Source: Eubacterium sp.
GTDB lineage: Bacteria > Bacillota_A > Clostridia > Lachnospirales > Lachnospiraceae
DNA: 27,426 nt
Assembly (NCBI GenBank): GCA_023663915.1
Contig: JAMPGN010000026.1
Location: 1-27,426 of the forward strand
Reading direction: 5' to 3'
Shown: piece after piece, positions 5,586 through 13,181 of the stretch
How the letters are laid out: every line of letters begins with the position of its first letter
How positions within the stretch are numbered: position 1 is the first letter of the stretch
Notes under the pieces: model-generated
Told to the model about the DNA's origin: nothing
What the model saw: only the letters and a program-made list of their open reading frames with translations
The model's database searches: none
Made by a program: the position numbers and the translations under genes

Positions 5586-6512
5586 ATGGATGCAGTATTG
5601 GATGAAGTAATGGAAGGGCAGTCCGCTTATCAGCAGGCCGTGGAGAATCTGCGAGGGTACATTGCGAAAAGCGGCAAGACACAGACAGCGGTAGGGAACG
5701 AACTTGGTATTTCAGGTGGTGCGGTCAGCGCATTTCTGTCGGGAAAGTATAAGACACCACATACGCTGATCCCAAAGATCCAGAACCTGATCCGCATGAA
5801 TGAGAAGAAACAGGTTGTGCCAAAGGCGCCGGATTTTGCACCGACATCTATCAGTAAAACCGTACAGAACGCCGTAGCATATGCGCATCTGCGGGGCGTG
5901 ATCTCAGTAGTCTACGGGGATGCCGGGGTGGGGAAGACAAGCACCGTGAGGGAGTATGTCAGGAACGACAGCCTTGCACTTCTTATCACAATCTCACCAA
6001 CTTATGCGAGTATTACAGGCGTGAATGAACTGATCGCGGCACAGTTGGGAGTGCGGGAGCGTGTGGCACGGAAACTCACGGCGGAAATCGTGGACAGGCT
6101 GAAAGGCAGCGGCAGGGTGCTGATCGTGGACGAAGCGCAGCATCTGACCGTTAGGGCGCTGAACCATTTAAGATGCCTGTCGGATGAGAGCGGGATCGGC
6201 GTTGCCCTGGTCGGGAACGAAGAGGTATACAGCAAGCTGAGGGGAAGCGGGAAGGCGGATTTTGCACAGTTGTTTTCGCGTGTCGGAATGCGGAAACAGG
6301 TGCAGACAAGGGATATCTCCATGAAAGATATTGAGAACATTTTTGGGACATATGAACTGGATGAAGGCGTGTTGAAACTGCTCTTAGGGATCGCTAACAC
6401 GCCGTATGGGTTACGCGGAGCGGTGAATGTCTATATTAATACGGCGGCGGTATACGGTGAGATCCATGAAAAAGAGATGGTAAAAGTCATGAGGGATATG
6501 AATATCGGTTAA
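5586..6512 (+). CDS. muB: MuB-like AAA+ ATPase, target DNA activator
   Basis: A 308-aa protein with an N-terminal XRE-type helix-turn-helix (residues 18-70, KTQTAVGNELGISGGAVSAF) and an AAA+ domain: Walker A GDAGVGKT at 111-118, Walker B VLIVDE at 178-183, sensor-like ALVGNEE at 207-213 and arginine-rich LFSRVGMR at 229-236. This layout is that of Mu B, which polymerises on target DNA with ATP, stimulates MuA and provides target immunity. GGAGG lies just upstream, 22 bases after the transposase stop, so the two are co-expressed. C-terminal residues 255-308 match the MuB domain position. Confidence 0.93.
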   Translation: MDAVLDEVMEGQSAYQQAVENLRGYIAKSGKTQTAVGNELGISGGAVSAFLSGKYKTPHTLIPKIQNLIRMNEKKQVVPKAPDFAPTSISKTVQNAVAYAHLRGVISVVYGDAGVGKTSTVREYVRNDSLALLITISPTYASITGVNELIAAQLGVRERVARKLTAEIVDRLKGSGRVLIVDEAQHLTVRALNHLRCLSDESGIGVALVGNEEVYSKLRGSGKADFAQLFSRVGMRKQVQTRDISMKDIENIFGTYELDEGVLKLLLGIANTPYGLRGAVNVYINTAAVYGEIHEKEMVKVMRDMNIG

Positions 6513-6561
6513 TGCATGTCTGCTGGAAAGGCAGCACAGGAAATAAAAGGAGGAAAAGAAG

Positions 6562-7059
6562 ATGGCAAGAAAAAGGATGGGAGAGCCAGAACTGAAAAGC
6601 TGGGAGGAAGTGGATGGGACATTGAAGCAGATCCGGGAGGCAGAGATCGAACTGAGTGCACTGTCGGTAAGCGCTGAGAAGCGTATCCTTGATATCAAGC
6701 AACGGACCGAGGCGGCGGCACAGCCTTATAAGGACCAGATCAAAAGGCTGGAACTGCAGATCAAGGAGTTTACAACGCTCAACAAGTCGGAACTGAAAGG
6801 GAAGACAAGGGAGATGGCATTCGGGAGGGTAGGATTCCGGATGAGCACGAAGCTGGTACTGCCTAAGGCGGTGGAGACCGTAATTACGCAGCTTAGAAAG
6901 AACGGCATGGGTGACTGCATTGTCACGAAAGAGAGCGTCAATAAAGAAATCCTGAAGACTTATGATGAGAATACAATCATTGGTGTCGGGGCAAGCCTGA
7001 AAAAAGAAGATACTTTCTGGTATGAGACAAAACAGGAAAAGATTGCCGAGCCGGGCTGA
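6562..7059 (+). CDS. gam: Gam-like host-nuclease inhibitor
   Basis: The 165-aa length is close to Mu Gam (174 aa). Residues 10-75 are a long helix rich in E, K, Q and A (EEVDGTLKQIREAEIELSAL, IKRLELQIKEF). The core GKTREMAFGRVGFRMSTKL followed by ITQLRKNGMGDCIVTKESVN is diagnostic of the Gam family. Gam is a Ku-like protein that binds double-strand ends and shields phage DNA from host exonucleases. AAAGGAGG lies 8 bases before the ATG. A small TGCTG/CAGCA hairpin sits in the 49-base gap after muB. The gene lies in the expected early operon position. Confidence 0.92.
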   Translation: MARKRMGEPELKSWEEVDGTLKQIREAEIELSALSVSAEKRILDIKQRTEAAAQPYKDQIKRLELQIKEFTTLNKSELKGKTREMAFGRVGFRMSTKLVLPKAVETVITQLRKNGMGDCIVTKESVNKEILKTYDENTIIGVGASLKKEDTFWYETKQEKIAEPG

Positions 7060-7069
7060 GGAGGAGAAC

Positions 7070-7492
7070 ATGAGGAAGATCACAGCCGCACAGAACAGAA
7101 AGATCCACATGCAGGCGGCACAACTAGGAATGGATGACGACTTGCTGCATGAGTTTGTCTACATGCTTACGGAGAAGCAGCATATCAGCAGCCTTACGGT
7201 CACTGAGGCGGTAAAGGTCATAGACAGCCTTGAGGGGAAGAAAAGCTATGCTGCAGGCAGCCATGTGACGGACAGACAGAAAGCCTACATCTTTTTTCTT
7301 ATGAAACAGAACGGCTGGACGGATGAAGAAGGGAAACCGGATATCAGGCGGCTGGATGGTTTTGTAAGGAAACAGTACGGGATCGGCTGCCACCAGTTCA
7401 TGGACCGGAAGACCGCAAGCAATGTAATTGAATTTTTAAAAGAAATGAAGGACAGGCAGGAAAAAAGGGGAAGAAAGCAGAAACAGGCATGA
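7070..7492 (+). CDS. gemA: GemA-like early regulator (DUF1018)
   Basis: A 140-aa protein with the GemA/gp16 signature: an N-terminal KIHMQAAQLGMDDDLLHEFV, SLTVTEAVKVIDSLEG, and after a linker the second half VTDRQKAYIFFLMKQNGW, IRRLDGFVRKQYGI and MDRKTASNVIEFLKEM. In Mu this protein modulates host gene expression and DNA topology. The ATG at 7070 follows GGAGGAGAAC; the upstream in-frame ATG at 7022 lies inside gam without a ribosome binding site. The C-terminus is very basic (KRGRKQKQA), consistent with nucleic acid contact. Confidence 0.9.
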   Translation: MRKITAAQNRKIHMQAAQLGMDDDLLHEFVYMLTEKQHISSLTVTEAVKVIDSLEGKKSYAAGSHVTDRQKAYIFFLMKQNGWTDEEGKPDIRRLDGFVRKQYGIGCHQFMDRKTASNVIEFLKEMKDRQEKRGRKQKQA

Positions 7493-7513
7493 TGCAGGAA
7501 GGGGGTCATCCGG

Positions 7514-7861
7514 ATGAAACAACTGAACAGACATGAATTGACGTTGGATGATCTCCAGGAGCAGCACAGGGAGTATGCCGAAGTAATCGGGGTTGACAAT
7601 CTGCTCAAGCTGTCAGATAATTTTGGCGGGACCAAGATATATATTCCGAAGAGAAAAGAGTTGGAAAAAAATAAGATTTATAACATGATCTATGAAGAGT
7701 TTGACGGCAGCAACATTTCGGAACTCACAAAGAAATATGATGTATGTGAGGCAACTGTGTATAAGATTATCAGCGATAAGCTGGAAGAGGCGAGGGAAAA
7801 ACGGAGACGGGAGAGACAAAACCTTCCGGGACAGATGTCGCTCATTGATTTTCTAAAATAG
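7514..7861 (+). CDS. mor: Mor-like transcription activator of middle/late genes
   Basis: A 115-aa Mor family protein. The N-terminal dimerisation part contains the hallmark VIGVDNLLKLSDNFGGTKIY followed by IPK (residues 24-46), and the C-terminal helix-turn-helix is NISELTKKYDVCEATVYKII (67-86). In Mu, Mor switches on the middle promoter after replication starts. It is the last gene before the terminator at 7923-7963, so its target promoter is expected nearby or downstream. The C-terminus PGQMSLIDFLK contains a QMSLI-D-F string resembling a beta-clamp binding peptide. Confidence 0.9.
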   Translation: MKQLNRHELTLDDLQEQHREYAEVIGVDNLLKLSDNFGGTKIYIPKRKELEKNKIYNMIYEEFDGSNISELTKKYDVCEATVYKIISDKLEEAREKRRRERQNLPGQMSLIDFLK

Positions 7862-7922
7862 GGAATATTTTACATCTTTCCCCATGATTGGAGAATACAA
7901 TAAAATAAGCATATGTTACGAT

Positions 7923-7963
7923 GACCATGTCAGGAATGAACTTGACGTGGTCTTTTTATTTTT
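7923..7963 (+). terminator. Strong intrinsic terminator closing the early operon
   Basis: GACCATGTCA (7923-7932) pairs with TGACGTGGTC (7943-7952), ten pairs with one G-U wobble, followed by TTTTTATTTTT to 7963. It separates Mor from the late region. The preceding 7862-7922 is non-coding and contains a loose promoter-like TTGGAG ... TATGTT arrangement whose transcript would meet this terminator at once. Confidence 0.88.
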
Positions 7964-7991
7964 CGTAATCCCTTGCGGAAGGAGGATGGTC

Positions 7992-8129
7992 ATGGCGGCA
8001 GGATGTGTGTTTGCAAAAGTTATGTGTGCAATAGGGATCATCGCCGCTGTGGCGGTTCTTATCCTCTGGCTGGGGGCATTTGCCATATGGCTGTATTGGA
8101 TAAAGTACTGGGATGAATTTTTAAAATAG
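7992..8129 (+). CDS. 45-aa single-span membrane protein
   Basis: Start ATG 7992 has GGAGG 6 bases upstream; the in-frame sequence before it overlaps the terminator and is not coding. The protein has one transmembrane helix of about 25 residues (GIIAAVAVLILWLGAFAIWL, residues 15-34) and an aromatic C-terminus (YWIKYWDEFLK). It is the first gene of the late region, where Mu-like phages often carry lysis genes, so a holin-like or spanin-like role is possible but unproven. No endolysin is next to it. Spacing to the following membrane protein is 14 bases, suggesting joint action. Confidence 0.65.
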   Translation: MAAGCVFAKVMCAIGIIAAVAVLILWLGAFAIWLYWIKYWDEFLK

Positions 8130-8143
8130 CAGGAGTATAGACG

Positions 8144-8620
8144 ATGGATACAGCGCAGATCGTAAGTTTAATAGGAAACTTCGGGGTTTCGGTGGTGATG
8201 CTTGTCATTTTTGTCGGTTACGTCTTACAGAAGGCAAAAAGCGATGACAAGCGGGTGGCGGATACACAGGCGGCAGCCGTGGAATCCATAACGGCGGCAT
8301 ACAATGACGCACAGGAGAAGATAGAGGAAGCGAACAGGACCATTCGCGAACGTGAGGATATGCTGATGCAGAACAGCATGGAGCGTGAGGAGATACTGCG
8401 TGTGGAATCAGAGAAACGTGAGGAATTAATCCGTAAGGAATCGGAGAAACGTGAGAGCATCTTGATGCTGAACATGGAGCGGATCACGGACAGTATGGAT
8501 TCCATTACAAAGGCGCTGAATGAGATCAAAGAGAGCTTTTCCGGCATAGACAGGAGGCTGGAAAAGATAGAGGAGAAGGTGGGGACGACGGATGAACACA
8601 ATGGAAGTATCAGAACGTAA
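8144..8620 (+). CDS. Membrane-anchored coiled-coil protein, 158 aa
   Basis: Residues 6-28 form a transmembrane helix (LIGNFGVSVVMLVIFVGYVL) and the rest is a long coiled coil. Three consecutive 11-residue repeats are visible: MEREEILRVES, EKREELIRKES and EKRESILMLNM (about residues 81-113), the hendecad pattern of right-handed or straight coils. The end RRLEKIEEKVG resembles the tail of small phage membrane proteins of the DUF2730 or BhlA/UviB type. It could be a holin or an anchoring protein. It overlaps the next gene by 29 bases. Confidence 0.65.
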   Translation: MDTAQIVSLIGNFGVSVVMLVIFVGYVLQKAKSDDKRVADTQAAAVESITAAYNDAQEKIEEANRTIREREDMLMQNSMEREEILRVESEKREELIRKESEKRESILMLNMERITDSMDSITKALNEIKESFSGIDRRLEKIEEKVGTTDEHNGSIRT

Positions 8621-8894
8621 AGTGCTCAGGGGAAATGTGATTGAGAAATTGTATGGATATTACGGGGAAGATCTGAGGATAGCGATTCTGAAAAACCTGC
8701 TGCGCACAACCGGTCTGGTAACAGAGGGCGAACTGCAGAAGGCAATTTTTTATCTGGGCGGCGAGGGGAAACGGTACGTCCATGTGGAAGTCAACAAGGA
8801 TAACTGGCTGGATTCCACGATCTGGTTGACACCTGCGGGAGTAAATCTTGCAGAGGGGGACATTACGGACATAGGAGTGGAGATGGATGAGTGA
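8592..8894 (+). CDS. Winged-helix-like phage protein, copy A
   Basis: A 100-aa protein. Helices LRIAILKNLLRTTG and VTEGELQKAIFYLGG followed by a beta wing YVHVEVNKDNWLDSTIWLTP and the end AGVNLAEGDITDIGVEMDE look like a winged helix. The next gene is a diverged copy: both end in LTPAG-N-(6-8 residues)-DI-GVE. In Mu-like phages, small proteins of this kind (VpaChn25_0724 type, Mu gp25/26 position) lie directly upstream of DUF3486 and terminase. ATG 8592 or 8601 is possible; neither site is strong. Function unknown. Confidence 0.68.
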   Translation: MNTMEVSERKVLRGNVIEKLYGYYGEDLRIAILKNLLRTTGLVTEGELQKAIFYLGGEGKRYVHVEVNKDNWLDSTIWLTPAGVNLAEGDITDIGVEMDE

Positions 8895-9192
8895 TTTGAT
8901 GAATACAGCAGCGAGTGAAGTGATCAGAAGAGAGATTCTTGAATTGTGCAGGGAGACGGAGCCATACGGGGCAGGAACACAGGTCATAAAAGCGGCGCTC
9001 AGGAAAAATGGATATGCCGTGGATGACAGGGAGCTGCTGATGCATATAGAATACCTGAAAGGAAAAGAGCTTGTCCGGACGGATGAGGTATCGAACAGGA
9101 GGCTGGATATCCACCGTCTGATCGTGCATTTGACACCTGCGGGTATCGATTATCTTGACGGGAATGGACCGGATATTGTGGGAGTGGAATGA
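8887..9192 (+). CDS. Winged-helix-like phage protein, copy B
   Basis: A 101-aa protein with EVIRREILELCRETEPYGAG, VIKAALRKNGYAVDDRELLM and IEYLKGKELVRTDEVSNRRL, then HLTPAGIDYLDGNGPDIVGV. The predicted helix-helix-wing order and the C-terminal LTPAGIDYL match the VpaChn25_0724-type phage family, which is usually next to the DUF3486 gene. The start ATG overlaps the stop of copy A by 8 bases (ATGAGTGA), with GGAGTGGAG upstream, so the pair is coupled. A DNA-binding role in packaging or late regulation is inference. Confidence 0.75.
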   Translation: MSDLMNTAASEVIRREILELCRETEPYGAGTQVIKAALRKNGYAVDDRELLMHIEYLKGKELVRTDEVSNRRLDIHRLIVHLTPAGIDYLDGNGPDIVGVE

Positions 9193-9195
9193 CAT

Positions 9196-9753
9196 ATGGA
9201 GCAGAGGAACAGAAGCCACGGTAAAATTGACCAGCTTCCGGCGAAACTCCGCAGGGAAGTGGAAAACCGGCTGTTAGGGGGAGATACCTATGAGCAGGTC
9301 TCTGATTACCTGAAAGAACAGGGTGAGGATGTCCATATATCCAGCGTCGGGAGGTATGGCAAGAAATTTCTGACCCGTTTTGAATCGGTTCGGGTGGCAA
9401 AGGAATTTGCTAAGCTGCTGGCAGAGGATAATGTAGACCGTCCGGCAACCGAGCTGCACGAGGCAAACAACTTATTGGCATCACAGCTCATCATGGAAGC
9501 TCTGATCGATGACCAGATGGATGCCGGGGAAAAGGCAAAGGTGGCAAAAAGTATTGCGTCCCTGCAGAGTGCGCAGGTAAGGAATGAAAAGTTGAAGATC
9601 GAAGCAAGGAAAGAACAGGGGCCGGTTCATGCGGCAATGGAGCTGATGAAGGAAAAAGTGTTTGCGGAGATCGGGGAGAATTATCCGGAGATCGCAGCTA
9701 CGCTTTTAGAAATTGCAGAGAACACGGAAAAAGAGCTTGCAAGGATGCAGTGA
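9196..9753 (+). CDS. DUF3486 protein, candidate small terminase (Mu gp27-like)
   Basis: A 185-aa protein beginning RSHGKIDQLPAKLRREVENR and GDTYEQVSDYLKEQGEDVHI-SSVGRYGKKF, the classical DUF3486 N-terminus with a helix-turn-helix (residues 8-55). It continues as long helices (ATELHEANNLLASQLIMEAL, EKAKVAKSIASLQSAQVRNE) to a charged C-terminus. In Mu this protein (gp27) precedes the large terminase and is regarded as the small subunit that recognises the packaging site. GGGAGTGG lies about 9 bases upstream. It is separated from TerL by the HTH gene at 9908-10219. Confidence 0.9.
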   Translation: MEQRNRSHGKIDQLPAKLRREVENRLLGGDTYEQVSDYLKEQGEDVHISSVGRYGKKFLTRFESVRVAKEFAKLLAEDNVDRPATELHEANNLLASQLIMEALIDDQMDAGEKAKVAKSIASLQSAQVRNEKLKIEARKEQGPVHAAMELMKEKVFAEIGENYPEIAATLLEIAENTEKELARMQ

Positions 9754-9907
9754 CAAAGGAAGTTCCCCAGAAGCCTAAATTTAGATGGAAAAGATGCTTA
9801 TGGACAGTTCTTAAGCAAAAATAACTGAGAGGGCATTTTAAGCCGTTTAAAGAGGTTTTAAAGCAGGCTGCAGCAGCCTTTCCATGCCCGGAAGAAGGTG
9901 GACAGAA
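9754..9907. promoter_or_regulatory. 154-base non-coding gap with palindrome and repeat, possible late control region
   Basis: No gene is visible. The gap holds a perfect palindrome CTAAATTTAG (9775-9784), an inverted repeat CAGTT/AACTG about 9804-9828, the 13-base motif TTAAAGAGGTTTT (9847-9859) that recurs before the large terminase, and a GGCTG/CAGCC hairpin (9867-9879). No convincing sigma-A promoter is seen, consistent with activator-dependent transcription, but this is a guess. Confidence 0.35.
9847..9859 (+). repeat. 13-bp direct repeat, copy 1
   Basis: TTAAAGAGGTTTT is identical to 10268-10280, where it supplies the ribosome binding site of TerL. Both copies are preceded by a TTTAA-containing stretch 10-15 bases upstream. 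The pair brackets the HTH gene and its terminator. Confidence 0.6.
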
Positions 9908-10219
9908 ATGGGAAGTGAAAACATCTGGAAAAAGAAGGCAGAGGAATATTATCGGGATGGTCTTAAAATCACGGATATAGAAATGCTGCTCGGTGTATCA
10001 AGAAAAAGCATTTCCAACTACCTGAAAAGCCTTCCGGATTATGAGAAGATAAAAGAAGAACGTCGGAAGGAATCAGAGAAAAGACGCCGGCAGTATAAAA
10101 CGGAGAAACAGCGGAAGTACAGACAGGAGAGCAGTCTTATCCATGCGGTCACTCCGGAGACGATGAGACGTGAGCATGAGCTTGCAGCGATCGAATTATC
10201 AAGGGAAAAGTATCATTAA
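9908..10219 (+). CDS. HTH protein between the terminase genes, 103 aa
   Basis: The N-terminus (NIWKKKAEEYYRDGLKITDI-EMLLGVSRKSISNYLKSLPD, residues 5-44) is a clear helix-turn-helix of the resolvase/HTH_23 style. A very basic helix (KIKEERRKESEKRRRQYKTE) and an acidic/helical end follow. AAGGTGG lies 6 bases before ATG 9908; an in-frame ATG at 9884 has no ribosome binding site. It could be a late regulator playing the part of Mu C, a second packaging-site binding protein, or an inserted gene. It has its own terminator immediately downstream and is bracketed by 13-bp repeats, unlike its neighbours, which are tightly coupled. Confidence 0.72.
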   Translation: MGSENIWKKKAEEYYRDGLKITDIEMLLGVSRKSISNYLKSLPDYEKIKEERRKESEKRRRQYKTEKQRKYRQESSLIHAVTPETMRREHELAAIELSREKYH

Positions 10220-10226
10220 CTGGATG

Positions 10227-10250
10227 AAAGGGTTTGAAAGCCCTTTTTTT
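10227..10250 (+). terminator. Intrinsic terminator after the HTH gene
   Basis: AAAGGG (10227-10232) pairs with CCCTTT (10241-10246) across an 8-base loop, followed by Ts to 10250. The stem is short but the T-run is long. It lies between the HTH gene and TerL, so the head genes need either read-through or a promoter in 10251-10283. Confidence 0.7.
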
Positions 10251-10267
10251 CGTGGTTTAAAACAGTG

Positions 10268-10280
10268 TTAAAGAGGTTTT
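10268..10280 (+). repeat. 13-bp direct repeat, copy 2, includes TerL ribosome binding site
   Basis: TTAAAGAGGTTTT, identical to 9847-9859. AAAGAGG within it is positioned 7 bases before the TerL ATG at 10284, so this copy is functional as a ribosome binding site. Confidence 0.6.
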
Positions 10281-10283
10281 CAT

Positions 10284-11768
10284 ATGGCGACTCTGGCAGA
10301 GCAATTTAAAAACCAACTAAATAAGGAAGAGACGCAGCGTGAAAAAAATCTGAGACTTGGAAGGGAAAACCTGCGAACCTTCTGTAACTTAAGGAAGCCA
10401 GACTTTTATAAACCGGAGAGGGAATACCAGGATATCCTGTGTAACACTTTGCAGGCAGCCTATGAAAAGAGGCTGGTCAATGAAAAGACTGGAAAGCCGA
10501 TTAAATACCTGATCATAAATCTTCCGCCGGGATATGGAAAAAGTTACACCCTTGCCAATTTCGCTAATTGGGCGTATGGGAAGAACATAAAAAATAAGAT
10601 TATCACCGTATCCTATAACGGAACGATTGCGCCGGAGTTTGCCAGGACAACGAGGGACATGGTAGCGGAAGAACCTAATCCGGAAAATGAAGATTCCTAT
10701 ACCACGAGGGATTTTTTCCCGGAAGTCCGTCTGAAATACGGTGATGCGTCCGTTATGAAGTGGGCGCTGGAAGGCAGCTATGCAAGTTATCTAGCTACAT
10801 CTTTTGACGGTACGGTAACAGGTATGCGCGGGAATATCATCATCATAGATGATCCGATCAAAAATGATAAAGAGGCGGTCAACGAAGCAGTCAAGGCGGC
10901 ACATTTTAATTATTTGAAAAACACATTATCTTCCAGGGCGCTTCCGGGTGCCTTGTGGGTGATTGTGCTAACCAGGTGGGCGACAGATGACTTGGCGGGC
11001 GTGCTGCTTGATAAGTATTCGGACAAATGCCACGTACTGGAAATCACTGCGTTGGATGTGGACGGACCGGAGGGAGTCAGCACATGCGAGGATCTGTTTC
11101 CAACAGAAGACCTGCAGGATAAACGTATGACGCTCGATCCGCACATATGGGGAGCCAATTACATGCAGAAGCCGGTGGATCTGGAAGGCGGATTGTATGG
11201 AAAATTCAAGACGTATGATGAAATTGACCCGGATAAATTTGAGCGGGTGATAAATTATACGGACACGGCAGATGAAGGGACCGATTTTCTTGGGAGCATA
11301 TCCGGTGGTCAGATCGGCAGATATGTTTATATTACAGACATTTATTATACGGATGAACCGATGGAGACAACGGAACCGGAGACGGCACGCCGCCTGCAGA
11401 TCAATGGCGTCAGGGAGTGCCTGATCGAATCCAATAACGGAGGACGCGGATTTGCAAGGAATGTGATGCGGCATTTGAGGGAGCTTAGGTGTTTCAAGTG
11501 TTCTGTCACCTGGTTTCACCAGAGCAAGAATAAACGGACAAGAATCATCACAAATGCTTCCAATGTCATGGAGCAGGTGATCATGCCGCATGATTGGGAG
11601 AAACGGTTCCCGGAGGCAGCAGAGCATATCCGCAGGTTCCAACGGAAGGGCAAGAATGACCATGATGATATTGAAGACTGCCTGACAGGGATTGTCGAGA
11701 TGGTAAACGGCGATGTCAAGGGAAAGAAAAGGGCAAGGGTAGGAAAAAAGAGCAGACTAGGCATATAA
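10284..11768 (+). CDS. terL: Large terminase subunit (TerL)
   Basis: A 494-aa packaging motor. Walker A is PPGYGKS (residues 81-87), Walker B IIIIDD (185-190) with the coupling segment TRW at 230-232. The C-terminal RNase H-like nuclease shows D327 (YTDTAD), E382 (LIESNNGGRGF) and the DHDDIED cluster (459-465). It cuts and translocates phage DNA into proheads; Mu-like phages package by headful with host DNA at the ends. Start ATG 10284 follows AAAGAGG. It is the first gene of the tightly packed head operon. Confidence 0.95.
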   Translation: MATLAEQFKNQLNKEETQREKNLRLGRENLRTFCNLRKPDFYKPEREYQDILCNTLQAAYEKRLVNEKTGKPIKYLIINLPPGYGKSYTLANFANWAYGKNIKNKIITVSYNGTIAPEFARTTRDMVAEEPNPENEDSYTTRDFFPEVRLKYGDASVMKWALEGSYASYLATSFDGTVTGMRGNIIIIDDPIKNDKEAVNEAVKAAHFNYLKNTLSSRALPGALWVIVLTRWATDDLAGVLLDKYSDKCHVLEITALDVDGPEGVSTCEDLFPTEDLQDKRMTLDPHIWGANYMQKPVDLEGGLYGKFKTYDEIDPDKFERVINYTDTADEGTDFLGSISGGQIGRYVYITDIYYTDEPMETTEPETARRLQINGVRECLIESNNGGRGFARNVMRHLRELRCFKCSVTWFHQSKNKRTRIITNASNVMEQVIMPHDWEKRFPEAAEHIRRFQRKGKNDHDDIEDCLTGIVEMVNGDVKGKKRARVGKKSRLGI

Positions 11769-11778
11769 CGAGAGGGCA

Positions 11779-13173
11779 ATGGCTATGTATAAATTCAGTA
11801 AAGAGCAGGTGCTTGACCCTGTATTCTTAACAAAACTGATTCACCGTTTCAAACGGGAGCAGATACCGCGTTTTATCAGGGACGAGAATTATTATATGGT
11901 AAAAACGGAAATACAAAAGCGCACGATGACGGACGGAAAACCTAACAATAAACTGGCACACGGATTCTGCAGGTATATCACCAATATGGCGACTAGCTAC
12001 TTTGCAGGGAAGCCGATCCGGTATCTTTTTGTATCTACAGAGGAAGATGCCAGAAAGGAAACAGAGTTTTATAAAGAGACACTGTTAGAGGTTTTTAAAA
12101 ACAATTATATCAATTCTCTTAATTTTGAAGTGTCAAAAGAGGCGAGTAAGAAGGGAATCGGATTTTACTTGATCTTTTCCAATGAGCATTCAAATATCCG
12201 GATCAAGAAGATGGAAGCGGAAACGATCATTCCTGTTTATTCCACATCGCTGGATGAATTTCTGGAGGCAGCAGTACACATCTGGTCGGAGTACGACATC
12301 GATTGTCTTCTGATCGCGGAATATGCCGATGTGTATGACGACAGGCAGATATACCACTACAGGAGAGAGGCCGGAGAAATGGTTTATACAGAGTATAAGA
12401 AGCCGGAATATCACAGGATGGGGGATATCCCTGTGATCGTCGTATGGAATAACGAAGAGCAGGTGGGTGATTATGAGCCTGTCATCACTTTAAATGATGC
12501 ATACGATAACGGGCAGTCCGACACTGCGAATGATATGGATTATTTTACAGATGCCTATCTGTGCATCACCGGAGCGAGCAGCATGGTCGAGACTACACTT
12601 ACGGATGAAGAAGACGCTGACAGTGCGGAGAATGCAGCAAAAAACCTCAGAAAGAATAGGATACTGTTCTTGGACGAACACGGACAGGCAGAATGGTTGA
12701 CCAAGAATATCAACGACACTGCAAACGAAAATTACAAAAACAGGCTGTATAAGGACATATTCTTTCTGTCACAGGTTCCAGCATTGACGGATGAAAGTTT
12801 TTCCGGGAATCTGTCGGGGATTGCAATCAAATATAAGATGACCGGGTTGGAAGAGCTGGCGATCATGAAGGAAAGCAAGATGTGCGCGGCACAGACTAAG
12901 ATGATCAAGATCATCACGGATTTTTTAAATACCAAGATGAACAAAAATTGGAATCCGGATGTGGTAGAGCAGAAATATGACCGGAATTTTGTAGACAATA
13001 TTTCAGATATTATCACGGATGTAAGGAATATAGACGGTATCGTGTCAAGGGAAACACAACTTGATATGCTTCCGGTCAGTGTGATATCCGATACTGCCGC
13101 TGAGCTGGATAGACAGAGGAAAGAAGCGGTGGAGGCAGGAAACCTGCCAAGAATCGATCTTAGAAATCTGTAG
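11779..13173 (+). CDS. Portal protein, SPP1 gp6 type
   Basis: A 464-aa portal of the SPP1-type family, recognised by IPRFIRDENYYM near the start, the segment KLAHGFCRYITNMATSYFAG-KPI (residues about 55-77) and NGQSDTANDMDYFTDAYLCI near 240. It forms the dodecameric DNA entry ring at the head vertex. It differs from the DUF935 portal (gp29) of Mu itself, showing that the head module came from a different lineage. GAGAGGG precedes ATG 11779, 10 bases after TerL. Confidence 0.9.
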   Translation: MAMYKFSKEQVLDPVFLTKLIHRFKREQIPRFIRDENYYMVKTEIQKRTMTDGKPNNKLAHGFCRYITNMATSYFAGKPIRYLFVSTEEDARKETEFYKETLLEVFKNNYINSLNFEVSKEASKKGIGFYLIFSNEHSNIRIKKMEAETIIPVYSTSLDEFLEAAVHIWSEYDIDCLLIAEYADVYDDRQIYHYRREAGEMVYTEYKKPEYHRMGDIPVIVVWNNEEQVGDYEPVITLNDAYDNGQSDTANDMDYFTDAYLCITGASSMVETTLTDEEDADSAENAAKNLRKNRILFLDEHGQAEWLTKNINDTANENYKNRLYKDIFFLSQVPALTDESFSGNLSGIAIKYKMTGLEELAIMKESKMCAAQTKMIKIITDFLNTKMNKNWNPDVVEQKYDRNFVDNISDIITDVRNIDGIVSRETQLDMLPVSVISDTAAELDRQRKEAVEAGNLPRIDLRNL

Positions 13174-13181
13174 GTGATGGG

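Noticed and set aside
6513..6561. TGCTG/CAGCA hairpin between muB and gam as a third RNA copy
   Set aside because: It shares no sequence with the two RNA elements and lacks the second hairpin and pseudoknot.
10968..11663. 231-aa minus-strand open frame inside TerL
   Set aside because: Antisense to the nuclease domain, whose catalytic residues are intact; no ribosome binding site.
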